A stretch of 64,000 bases of DNA from an uncultured Oscillospiraceae bacterium (GTDB lineage: Bacteria > Bacillota > Clostridia > Oscillospirales > Oscillospiraceae), in contig CANQFT010000006.1 in NCBI GenBank assembly GCA_947599925.1, forward strand, positions 24,482 through 88,481, written 5' to 3'. The position numbers and the translations under genes are program-made. This document shows positions 8,623 to 16,023 of the stretch, in pieces; position 1 is the first letter of the stretch, and every line of letters begins with the position of its first letter. The notes under the pieces were generated by a model. That model saw only the letters and a program-made list of their open reading frames with translations. It had not been told where the DNA came from and made no database searches.

Positions 8623-9399
8623 ATGTCCCAAGAGGAATACCGGTCCCGGCAGGAGAGCGCGGACGGCGTCATCGAAGGGCGCAACGCCGTCTTGGAGGCC
8701 CTGCGGGCCGGGGCCAGCATCGACAAGCTGTATCTGGCCAAGGGCGATGTGGACGCGGCCCTGCGGCACCTGGCCTCCACGGCCCGGAGCAAGGGCGTGG
8801 TGGTGGTGGAGTGCGACCGGCGCAAGCTGGACGCCATGAGCCTCACCCACGCCCACCAAGGGGTCATCGCCGTCACCGCCGTGCGGGAATACGCCGACGT
8901 GGACGACATTCTGGACGTGGCCAGGGAGAAGGGGGAGGCCCCGCTGGTCATCGTCTGCGACGAGCTCAGCGACCCCCACAACCTGGGCGCGGTCATCCGC
9001 ACCGCCGAGTGCGCCGGGGCCCACGGGGTCATCATCCCCAAGCGCCGCAGCGCGGGCCTCACCGCTGTGGTGGCCAAGACCTCGGCGGGCGCGGTGAGCT
9101 ACGTGCCCGTAGCCCGCGTGCCCAACCTGACGGCCTGTCTGAAGGACTTGAAAGCCAGGGGCCTGTGGGTCTACGGCACCGCCATGGACGGGGAGAGCCC
9201 GCTCTACCAGGCCGATCTGACCGGCCCCGCCGCCATTGTCATCGGCAGTGAGGGGGACGGCATGAGCCGCCTTGTGTCCGAGACCTGCGATATGCGGCTG
9301 TCCATCCCCATGAGAGGCCGCCTTAACTCCTTGAACGCCAGCGCCGCCGCCGCCATCGTCATCTTTGAGGCGGTGCGCCAGCGGCTGGGGAGGGGGTGA
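8623..9399 (+). CDS. rlmB: 23S rRNA 2'-O-methyltransferase, TrmH/RlmB family
   Basis: SPOUT-class methyltransferase using S-adenosylmethionine, expected to 2'-O-methylate guanosine in 23S rRNA (RlmB) or a related site. 258 residues: small substrate-binding domain (EGRNAVLEAL) then the knotted catalytic domain with NLGAVIRTAECAGAHGV, IGSEGDGMS and SLNASAAAAI. ATG at 8623 is preceded by AAAGGGGG; an in-frame TTG ten codons earlier is possible. The next gene begins 7 bp downstream. Confidence 0.9.
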   Translation: MSQEEYRSRQESADGVIEGRNAVLEALRAGASIDKLYLAKGDVDAALRHLASTARSKGVVVVECDRRKLDAMSLTHAHQGVIAVTAVREYADVDDILDVAREKGEAPLVIVCDELSDPHNLGAVIRTAECAGAHGVIIPKRRSAGLTAVVAKTSAGAVSYVPVARVPNLTACLKDLKARGLWVYGTAMDGESPLYQADLTGPAAIVIGSEGDGMSRLVSETCDMRLSIPMRGRLNSLNASAAAAIVIFEAVRQRLGRG

Positions 9400-9406
9400 G
9401 CGCGCC

Positions 9407-11704
9407 GTGAGCAAGACGCCCAAGGGCCCGGAGGGGCCCGATCTGGAGGAGATCCTGAACGAGTTCGCGCCCCTGGACGGGCCCGCGCCGGAGGAGGCCA
9501 AGGCGCCGGAAAAGACGGAGGGGCCTGTTGTATCGGAAGTCCCGGAGGGGCCTGTCGCGCCGGAGGCGTCGGAGCCGGAAGCGCCCGACGGACCGGAGGA
9601 GCGGGGAGAGACGGTGGAGGAGCCCACCCTGCGGCTCTTTGACCGGGCGGGCAAGCTGGTGAAGGAGCGGCCGCTGGACACCGCCCGCGACAGGGCGGAG
9701 ACCCCGCCGGAGGGCGGGGTCGCGGAGACGGAGGACGGGCCCCAGGACGACCAGGGCGGGGACCTGCCGCCGGAGACGCCGGACCGGGAGAAAAAAACGC
9801 CCTGGTGGAAGCGGAAAAGCCAGCCGGTCCACCTCAGCGAGAAGGTCATCCAACTGCCGGAGGAGGACGGCTCCCTCACCGGGCGCATCGGCCGCCTCAT
9901 TGAAAAGGGGGACCGCTACGCCCAGGGGATGTTCGCCGGGGACGCGCCGGAGGACCCGGAACAGGCCCAGCGGGAGCGGTTGCTGCCCGGCGTGGACTGG
10001 GAGCGGGAGCCCACCCATGTGCCGCCGCGGAGACGCCGCCGTATGCTCCGCCGGCCCCAGCCCGACCTGCCGCCGGGCAAGCTGGCCGCGCGGTACAAAA
10101 AGGGGCTGGGATTTCTCCACACCCGTTGTTTTCTGTCGGCCCTGTGGCTGCTGCCCCAGCTCTATCTGATGCTCTTTTCCAGCCTGGGCCTGCCCATGTT
10201 CCCTCTGCTGGCGGAGGACCGGACGCTGTGTCTGCAGGCGTCGGCCCTGGCCATGGGGGTCAGCGGTCTGCTGGCCCTGGACGTGCTGGCCCACGGGATC
10301 CTCTGCCTGGCCCGGCTGCGGCTGGAGAGTGAGACGCTGGTCCTCTTCGCCCTGGTCGCCGCCGCCGGGGACGCGCTGACCATGCCGGTCCTGGGAGACC
10401 GGGACGGGGCCATGCCCTACTGCGCCATCGTGTCTATGACGCTGTTTTTCGCTTTGTGGGGGCGGCTTTTGAAGCGGCGGGGCCTGTGGCACGCCTGCAA
10501 GACCGCCGCCTCCGCCGCCGAGCCGTATCTGGTGACGCTGGACGAGCGGATGTGGGACGGCAGGGACGCCTTTGTGAAGTGGTCGGGCCGGGCCGAGGGC
10601 TACGGCAGCCAGGTCCAGGAGACCGAGGGGGTACAGCGGACCTACCACATCGCCGCGCCGGTGATCTTGCTGGGCTCGGCGCTGCTGGCCCTGATCGCCT
10701 CGGTGGGCCGGGCCCATCCGGAGACCTTCTTCTGGTGTCTGTCGGCCTGTCTGACCGCCGGGTGCGGCTTCACCGCGTTTTTGAGCTTTTCCCTGCCCTA
10801 CGCCACCCTCTCCCAGCGGCTGAGCAAGATCGGCGCCGCGCTGGGCGGTTGGGACGGTCTGCGCTGGCGGGGCCGGGGCCAGGGCGTGGTGCTGACTGAC
10901 ACCGACCTCTTTCCGCCGGGCAGCGTGACCCTCAACGGCATCAAACTCACGGGGAACGTCTCCCTGGAAAACGCCGTGGCCTATACCGCCACGCTGATCC
11001 AAAAGACCGGCAGCGGCATGGAAAAGCCCTTTGCCGATCTGCTGAAGACCAAGGGCGGGCTCTACCGCCGGGTAGACCGCGTGGTGTTCCACGAAGGGGG
11101 CGTCACCGGGGAGATCGGCGGCCAGCACGTGGCGGTGGGCTCCGGGGCGTTCATGGAGCTGATGCGGGTGCCTGTGGCCCCGGGGCTCAGGGTGAAGGGC
11201 GCGGTGTTTTGCGCCGTGGACGGCTACCTCTGCGCCATCTTCGTGTTGCACTACGCCCTCCACACCTCCATCCGTCCCGCCCTGCACACCCTCATCTCCA
11301 ACGGCCTGGACCCCATCCTGGCCACAAGGGACCTTCTGATCGTCCCCCATATGCTCCACCAGCGCTTCAAACTCCCCGCCCACCGCATGGAGTTCCCCAG
11401 CCTGGACCGCCGCCGGGAGCTCTCCTCCAAGCGGCAGGAACACGAGGAGAACCTCTCCGCCGTCCTCTGCCGGGAAGGTCTGGGGCCCTATGCCGACGCG
11501 GTGGTGGGCTCGCGGCGGCTGCTGGGCGCGGTGCGCGCGGGGCTGTTTTTTGACCTGCTGGGCGCGGCGGTGGGGCTGGCCCTGTCCTTCTACCTCTGCT
11601 TGATCCAGGCCTTCGCCTCGCTGTCGGCGGGGGCGCTGTTGGTCTTTTTGCTGTTGTGGCTGGTGCCCTCGGCGCTGGTGGCCAACTGGGTCAACCGGTA
11701 TTGA
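9407..11704 (+). CDS. Large membrane protein resembling a degenerate P-type ATPase
   Basis: 765 residues, GTG start with GGAGGGGGTGAG upstream. Residues 1-170 are Pro/Glu/Gly-rich and look disordered; 190-220 is basic. About eight hydrophobic segments follow. The remaining layout matches a P-type ATPase: ATALTDTDL...PPG (Asp498) where DKTGTLT should be; SGMEKPFADL where the nucleotide domain has S-HPLA; GGVTGEIGGQHVAVGSG like the nucleotide-domain glycine turn; LATRDLLIVP where TGD should be; and the paired C-terminal helices. The phosphorylation motif, TGD motif and GDGxNDxP hinge are all lost, so pumping is unlikely. Similarity was judged by eye. (The first motif reads VVLTDTDLFPPG.) It follows rlmB by 7 bp and is probably cotranscribed. 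Function unknown. Confidence 0.7.
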   Translation: MSKTPKGPEGPDLEEILNEFAPLDGPAPEEAKAPEKTEGPVVSEVPEGPVAPEASEPEAPDGPEERGETVEEPTLRLFDRAGKLVKERPLDTARDRAETPPEGGVAETEDGPQDDQGGDLPPETPDREKKTPWWKRKSQPVHLSEKVIQLPEEDGSLTGRIGRLIEKGDRYAQGMFAGDAPEDPEQAQRERLLPGVDWEREPTHVPPRRRRRMLRRPQPDLPPGKLAARYKKGLGFLHTRCFLSALWLLPQLYLMLFSSLGLPMFPLLAEDRTLCLQASALAMGVSGLLALDVLAHGILCLARLRLESETLVLFALVAAAGDALTMPVLGDRDGAMPYCAIVSMTLFFALWGRLLKRRGLWHACKTAASAAEPYLVTLDERMWDGRDAFVKWSGRAEGYGSQVQETEGVQRTYHIAAPVILLGSALLALIASVGRAHPETFFWCLSACLTAGCGFTAFLSFSLPYATLSQRLSKIGAALGGWDGLRWRGRGQGVVLTDTDLFPPGSVTLNGIKLTGNVSLENAVAYTATLIQKTGSGMEKPFADLLKTKGGLYRRVDRVVFHEGGVTGEIGGQHVAVGSGAFMELMRVPVAPGLRVKGAVFCAVDGYLCAIFVLHYALHTSIRPALHTLISNGLDPILATRDLLIVPHMLHQRFKLPAHRMEFPSLDRRRELSSKRQEHEENLSAVLCREGLGPYADAVVGSRRLLGAVRAGLFFDLLGAAVGLALSFYLCLIQAFASLSAGALLVFLLLWLVPSALVANWVNRY

Positions 11705-11726
11705 CCCGCCAGGCGGCGCTTTTGTC

Positions 11727-11755
11727 TTGACGAGGCGGCTTTTTTGCCGTACAAT
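11727..11755 (+). promoter_or_regulatory. Promoter of proS
   Basis: TTGACG, 17 bp, TACAAT, 34 bp upstream of the proS ATG. The leader is far too short for a T-box. Confidence 0.8.
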
Positions 11756-11789
11756 AACCCCACGGCTGTAAAATTTGAGGTGAATTTCA

Positions 11790-13229
11790 ATGGCAGACAA
11801 CAAGAAAATGGTGGAGCAGATCACCGACATGGAGCAGGACTTCGCCCAGTGGTACACCGACGTGTGTACCAAGGCGGACCTCATCGGCTATACCAGCGTC
11901 AAGGGGATGTTCATCCTCCGGCCCTATGGCTACGCCATCTGGGAGAATATCCAGCGGGAGATGGACGCCCGCTTCAAGGCCACCGGCCACACCAACGTGG
12001 CCATGCCCCTGCTGATCCCTGAGAGCCTGCTGCAGAAGGAGAAGGACCACGTGGAGGGCTTTGCCCCGGAGTGCGCCTGGGTCACCATGGGGGGCAGCGA
12101 GAAGCTGGACGAGCGGCTGTGTGTCCGCCCCACCAGCGAGACCCTGTTCTGCGAGCACTGGAGCCAGATCGTCCACTCCTGGCGGGACCTGCCCCTGCTC
12201 TATAATCAGTGGTGCTCGGTCCTGCGCTGGGAAAAGACCACCCGGCCCTTCCTGCGCCACAGGGAGTTTCTCTGGCAGGAGGGCCACACCCTCCACGCCA
12301 CCGCCCAAGAGGCCATCGAGGAGACCGAGCGGATGCTGAACGTCTACGCCGACGTCTGCGAGAACATCCTGGCCATGCCGGTGGTGAAAGGGATCAAGAC
12401 CGACAAGGAGAAGTTCGCCGGCGCGGAGCGGACCTACACCATCGAGTGCATGATGCACGACCGCAAGGCCCTCCAAAACGGCACCAGCCACTACTTTGGC
12501 GACGGCTTCGCCAAGGCGTTCGGCATCACCTTTACCGACAAGGACAACGTCCAAAAGACCCCCTTTGAGACCTCCTGGGGCTTCACCACCCGCACCATCG
12601 GCGGCGTGATCATGACCCACGGGGACAACAGCGGCCTGGTCCTGCCGCCCAAGGTGGCCCCCATCCAGGTCGTGGTCATCCCCGTGGCCGGTCACAAGCC
12701 CGGCGTCATGGAGGCCAACCAGGCTGTGGTGGACGCTCTGACCGCCGCCGGTTTTCGGGTGAAGATGGACGCCAGCGACAAGGCCCCGGGCTGGAAGTTC
12801 GCCGAGTATGAGATGAAAGGCGTTCCCCTGCGGCTGGAGCTGGGCCCCAAGGACATGGAGAAAAACCAGTGCGTTCTGGTCCGCCGGGACAACGGCGAGG
12901 AGAGCTTTGTCTCCCTGGACGGCATCGAAAAGACCGTGGCGGACACGCTCCAGGCCGTACACGACGGCCTCTTCGCCAAGGCCAAGCGCAACCTGGACGA
13001 GCACTGCTACCCCGCTTTCTCTCTGGAGGAGGCCAAGGCGCTCCAGCTGGAGCGGGGCGGCTTTATCAAGACCATGTGGTGCGGCGATGCGGACTGCGAG
13101 GAGCGCATGAAAGCGGAGGCCGGTATGTCCTCCCGCTGTATCCCCTTTGACCAGGAGCATCTTGCCGACGTCTGTCCCATCTGCGGCAAGCCGGCCAAGC
13201 ACATGGTATACTGGGGCGTGGCCTACTAA
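11790..13229 (+). CDS. proS: Prolyl-tRNA synthetase (short type without editing insert)
   Basis: Class II synthetase charging tRNA-Pro. 479 residues, the length of the archaeal/eukaryotic-like ProS form that lacks the ~180-residue bacterial editing insertion. Class II motifs: [12 protein letters not shown], the motif 2 loop [14 protein letters not shown] and motif 3 [15 protein letters not shown]. The C-terminal domain has CGDADC and CPICGK pairs, suggesting zinc. RBS GAGGTGAATTTCA before ATG. It has its own promoter at 11727-11755. Confidence 0.96.
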   Translation: MADNKKMVEQITDMEQDFAQWYTDVCTKADLIGYTSVKGMFILRPYGYAIWENIQREMDARFKATGHTNVAMPLLIPESLLQKEKDHVEGFAPECAWVTMGGSEKLDERLCVRPTSETLFCEHWSQIVHSWRDLPLLYNQWCSVLRWEKTTRPFLRHREFLWQEGHTLHATAQEAIEETERMLNVYADVCENILAMPVVKGIKTDKEKFAGAERTYTIECMMHDRKALQNGTSHYFGDGFAKAFGITFTDKDNVQKTPFETSWGFTTRTIGGVIMTHGDNSGLVLPPKVAPIQVVVIPVAGHKPGVMEANQAVVDALTAAGFRVKMDASDKAPGWKFAEYEMKGVPLRLELGPKDMEKNQCVLVRRDNGEESFVSLDGIEKTVADTLQAVHDGLFAKAKRNLDEHCYPAFSLEEAKALQLERGGFIKTMWCGDADCEERMKAEAGMSSRCIPFDQEHLADVCPICGKPAKHMVYWGVAY

Positions 13230-13255
13230 AATTTTTATATAGGGGGCAAAAAAAC

Positions 13256-13480
13256 ATGGACATCAAGGCCAAGATCGACGAGCTGGTGAACAAGGTCACC
13301 AAGGACCCGGAGGTGAAGGACCTCTTTGCCAAGGACCCGGTGAAGGCGGTGGAGAAGGTCGTCGGCGTGGATCTGCCCGATGAGCAGGTCAAGGGCATCA
13401 TCGACGGGGTCAAGGCCAAGCTGGTGGGCGACCAGGCCGCCGACGTGCTGGGCAAGGTCAAGGGACTGTTTGGCAAGTAA
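13256..13480 (+). CDS. Small charged helical protein of unknown function
   Basis: 74 residues, rich in Lys, Asp and Val, predicted as three or four amphipathic helices (MDIKAKIDELVNKVTKDPEV at the start). No Cys and no signal peptide. AGGGGGC precedes the ATG, 26 bp after the proS stop, and a strong terminator follows, so it is the last gene of the proS transcript. I do not recognise a named family. Confidence 0.75.
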   Translation: MDIKAKIDELVNKVTKDPEVKDLFAKDPVKAVEKVVGVDLPDEQVKGIIDGVKAKLVGDQAADVLGKVKGLFGK

Positions 13481-13490
13481 GACCCTGAAA

Positions 13491-13528
13491 AAAAGACCGC
13501 TTTCCGAATCGCCGGAAAGCGGTCTTTT
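13491..13528 (+). terminator. Rho-independent terminator after the proS transcript
   Basis: Perfect 16-bp stem (AAAAGACCGCTTTCCG with its complement), 6-base loop, ending in TCTTTT. Confidence 0.9.
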
Positions 13529-13609
13529 CAGTTTACCCAAAAGCCTCGCGGAGTTTCGCGCCGCAGGGTGCGAAAGACTGTCAAAGAAGCGGCCTCGCCG
13601 CTTCTTTGA
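13528..13609 (+). repeat. Intergenic repeat, module A plus module B (copy 1)
   Basis: Module A (13528-13575) begins TCAGTTTACCCAAAAGCC and contains an internal TTTCGCGCC...GCGAAA hairpin. Module B (13579-13609) is the hairpin TGTCAAAGAAGCGGC / GCCGCTTCTTTGA. The same pair occurs at 43597-43681 and 59136-59208. Read on the minus strand, module B lies just past the pncB stop and could end that transcript. Confidence 0.85.
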
Positions 13610-13627
13610 TCGGAAAGCGGTCTTTGT

Positions 13628-15073
13628 TTATCCCTTGTGGCCCTGTTTTTTGAGCAGGTCCTGCTTGATCTGCCAGAGCTTTGGAGAGAGGTCCACGTAG
13701 TAGTTGTGGGGGTTTTCGAAGCGCTTGACCTCGTCCCAGAGGGTGGCCACCTGCTGGGCGCAGTAGGCCCTGGCCTCCTCCAGCGTGGGGGTCTGATAGA
13801 CCAGCCGGCCGCCTTGAAAGACGGGGCGGAGCAGGGGCACGGCCTTGTAGCGGGTGAGGGTCTGGCTCTTCCAGGTGGCCTGGGGGTCAAAGAGCTCCAG
13901 CGGGCCCTCCACCACCTCGTCGTAGACGGCGATGTAGTCGGCGAAGGCCATGCCGCTGTCCGGCTCGAAGAGGCGGTAGACCTTTTTGAAGTGGGGCGTG
14001 GTGATCTTGGCGGGGTTTTCGCTGACCTTGATCTTGGGGATGACGGCGCCGCTGTCGTCCTCGATGGCCACCAGCTTGTAGACCCCGCCGAAGACGGGCT
14101 GGGATTTGGAGGTGATCAGCCGCTCGCCCACGCCGAAGGCGTCGATCTGGGCGCCCTGCTGGATGAGGTCCCGGATGATGTACTCGTCCAGGGAGTTGGA
14201 GGCCACGATCTTGCACTCCGTCCAGCCCGCCGCGTCCAGCATTTTCCGGGCCTTTTGGGAGAGATAGGTCAAATCGCCTGAGTCGATGCGGATGGCGCAG
14301 CTGCGGATGCCCTGGGGCTTCAGAACGGCATCAAAGGCGCGGATGGCGTTGGGGATGCCGGATTTCAGCACGTTGTAGGTGTCCACCAGCAGGGTGGTGG
14401 AGGTGGGGTAGAGCCGGCAGTAGGTCTCAAAGGCGGCGTATTCATCCGGGAACATCTGCACCCAGGAGTGGGCCATGGTGCCGGTGGCGGGGGCGCCGTA
14501 GATCTGGTCGGCCATGGCGCAGGCGGTGCCGGAGGCCCCGGCCAGATAGGCGGCCCTGGCGCCCAGGATGGCGGCGTCCGGCCCCTGGGCGCGGCGGGAG
14601 CCGAACTCGCTCACCGGCCGTCCCTGGGCGGAGCGGACGATGCGGTTGGTCTTGGTGGCGATGAGACTCTGGTGATTCAGGGTCAGCAGGATAAAGGTCT
14701 CCACAAACTGGGCCTCGATGGCCTTGGCCCGGACGGTGAGGATGGGTTCGCCGGGGAAGATGGGCGTCCCCTCCGGCACGGCCCACAGGTCGCCGGTAAA
14801 CCGAAAGGAGCGCAGGTAGTCCAAAAACGATTCCTGGAAACAGCCCTTGCTCCGCAGGTAGGCGATGTCGTCGTCGCCAAAGCGGAGGTTCTGGATGTAG
14901 TCGATGACCTGCTCCAGCCCCGCGGCGATGGCGAAGCCGCCGCCGTCGGGCACGTCCCGGAAGAACACGTCGAAGTAGCAGACCTTGTCCTTCATAGGGG
15001 TCTGGAAATAGCCGTTGCCCATGGTCAGCTCGTAGAAGTCAAAGAGCATGGTGTGGTTGTCCTGTGTCTTCAT
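13628..15073 (-). CDS. pncB: Nicotinate phosphoribosyltransferase
   Basis: Preiss-Handler salvage enzyme: nicotinate plus PRPP (with ATP) to nicotinate mononucleotide. 481 residues. Family features seen: LFDFYELTMGNGYF at the N-terminus, SEFGSRRAQGPDAA, the TMAHSWVQ motif carrying the autophosphorylated-type His, and RIDSGDL. ATG at 15073 has AAAAGGAGGCGCCGCC upstream. Divergent from a sirtuin gene, so both NAD-linked genes share a regulatory gap of 117 bp. Confidence 0.96.
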   Translation of the reverse strand: MKTQDNHTMLFDFYELTMGNGYFQTPMKDKVCYFDVFFRDVPDGGGFAIAAGLEQVIDYIQNLRFGDDDIAYLRSKGCFQESFLDYLRSFRFTGDLWAVPEGTPIFPGEPILTVRAKAIEAQFVETFILLTLNHQSLIATKTNRIVRSAQGRPVSEFGSRRAQGPDAAILGARAAYLAGASGTACAMADQIYGAPATGTMAHSWVQMFPDEYAAFETYCRLYPTSTTLLVDTYNVLKSGIPNAIRAFDAVLKPQGIRSCAIRIDSGDLTYLSQKARKMLDAAGWTECKIVASNSLDEYIIRDLIQQGAQIDAFGVGERLITSKSQPVFGGVYKLVAIEDDSGAVIPKIKVSENPAKITTPHFKKVYRLFEPDSGMAFADYIAVYDEVVEGPLELFDPQATWKSQTLTRYKAVPLLRPVFQGGRLVYQTPTLEEARAYCAQQVATLWDEVKRFENPHNYYVDLSPKLWQIKQDLLKKQGHKG

Positions 15074-15108
15074 GGCGGCGCCTCCTTTTTTGGTCTCAGG
15101 CTGGCTCT

Positions 15109-15136
15109 ATTATACGCCAAATTCAGGAAAATGCAA
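15109..15136 (-). promoter_or_regulatory. Promoter of pncB
   Basis: On the minus strand TTGCAT, 16 bp, TATAAT. Its -35 box lies 2 bp from the -35 box of the divergent sirtuin promoter. Confidence 0.7.
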
Positions 15137-15138
15137 CC

Positions 15139-15167
15139 TTGCCTTTTCCCCGGCGGGGGAGTACAAT
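15139..15167 (+). promoter_or_regulatory. Promoter of the sirtuin gene
   Basis: TTGCCT, 17 bp, TACAAT, ending 23 bp before the ATG. Confidence 0.65.
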
Positions 15168-15190
15168 GGCGGGGAAAGGATGTGAGCGGG

Positions 15191-15913
15191 ATGGACGGCG
15201 TAAAGACCCTGCGGGAATGGATCGACCAGGCGGAGAACATCGTCTTTTTTGGCGGGGCGGGCTGCTCCACCGAGTCGGGCGTCCCCGACTTTCGCAGCGT
15301 GGACGGCCTCTACCACCAGCAGTACGACTACCCGCCGGAGACCATTTTGTCCCACAGCTTTTTCGTGGCCAAGACGGAGGAGTTTTACCGCTTCTACAAG
15401 GCCAAAATGCTGGCCCTGGACGCGAGACCCAACCCGGCCCACCTGGCCCTGGCGGAGTTGGAGCGGCGGGGCAAGCTGAAGGCGGTGGTCACCCAGAACA
15501 TCGACGGGCTCCACCAGGCCGCCGGGTCCAAGGCCGTCTTTGAGCTCCACGGCTCGGTCCACCGCAACCACTGCACCAAATGCGGCAAGTTCTTTGACGC
15601 CGCCTATATCAAGGCCGCCCCCGGCGTGCCCAGGTGCGACGCCTGCGGCGGGCTCATCAAGCCCGACGTGGTCCTCTACGAAGAGGGGCTGGACGACGCG
15701 GTGGTGAACGGCGCGGTCCGGGCCATCGCGGCGGCGGATCTGCTCATCATCGGCGGCACCTCCCTGGTGGTCTATCCGGCGGCGGGGTTGGTGCGGTACT
15801 ACCGGGGCAGCCGCCTGGTCCTCATCAACAAGGACGCCACCCCCTATGACGACAACGCCGACCTGGTGCTCCACGCCCCCATCGGCCGGGTCTTTGCGGA
15901 GGCCGTGGGCTGA
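15191..15913 (+). CDS. cobB: NAD-dependent protein deacylase (sirtuin)
   Basis: Sir2-family enzyme that removes acyl groups from lysine using NAD and releases nicotinamide. 240 residues. Motifs: FFGGAGCSTESGVPDFRS (NAD binding), TQNIDGLHQAAGS, catalytic His in FELHGS, zinc cysteines CTKC and CDAC, and the IIGGTSLVVYPAAG NAD pocket. AAAGGA lies 10 bp before the ATG; an in-frame GTG three codons upstream is too close to the ribosome site. Confidence 0.95.
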   Translation: MDGVKTLREWIDQAENIVFFGGAGCSTESGVPDFRSVDGLYHQQYDYPPETILSHSFFVAKTEEFYRFYKAKMLALDARPNPAHLALAELERRGKLKAVVTQNIDGLHQAAGSKAVFELHGSVHRNHCTKCGKFFDAAYIKAAPGVPRCDACGGLIKPDVVLYEEGLDDAVVNGAVRAIAAADLLIIGGTSLVVYPAAGLVRYYRGSRLVLINKDATPYDDNADLVLHAPIGRVFAEAVG

Positions 15914-15970
15914 GGGGGTTTTCCAGGGGACGGGGACTTTGCCCGCCGACCCTTTCCGGATAAGAAAAGA

Positions 15971-15999
15971 CGCCCGCGGGCCAGGACAGCCCGCGGGCG
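15971..15999. terminator. Hairpin between convergent sirtuin and S41 protease genes
   Basis: 11-bp perfect GC stem (CGCCCGCGGGC) with a 7-base loop. The T-rich flank is better on the minus strand (TCTTTTCTTA), so it probably serves both genes but mainly the protease. Confidence 0.75.
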
Positions 16000-16023
16000 C
16001 TTTGCTGCGTGTACACGCGTGGG

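Noticed and set aside
11705-11789. T-box or other tRNA-sensing leader upstream of proS
   Set aside because: Only about 28 bases lie between the expected transcription start and the ATG, and no T-box sequence or terminator is present.
13579-13609. Module B hairpins considered as CRISPR repeats
   Set aside because: Copies are kilobases apart, with no regular spacers and no cas genes.
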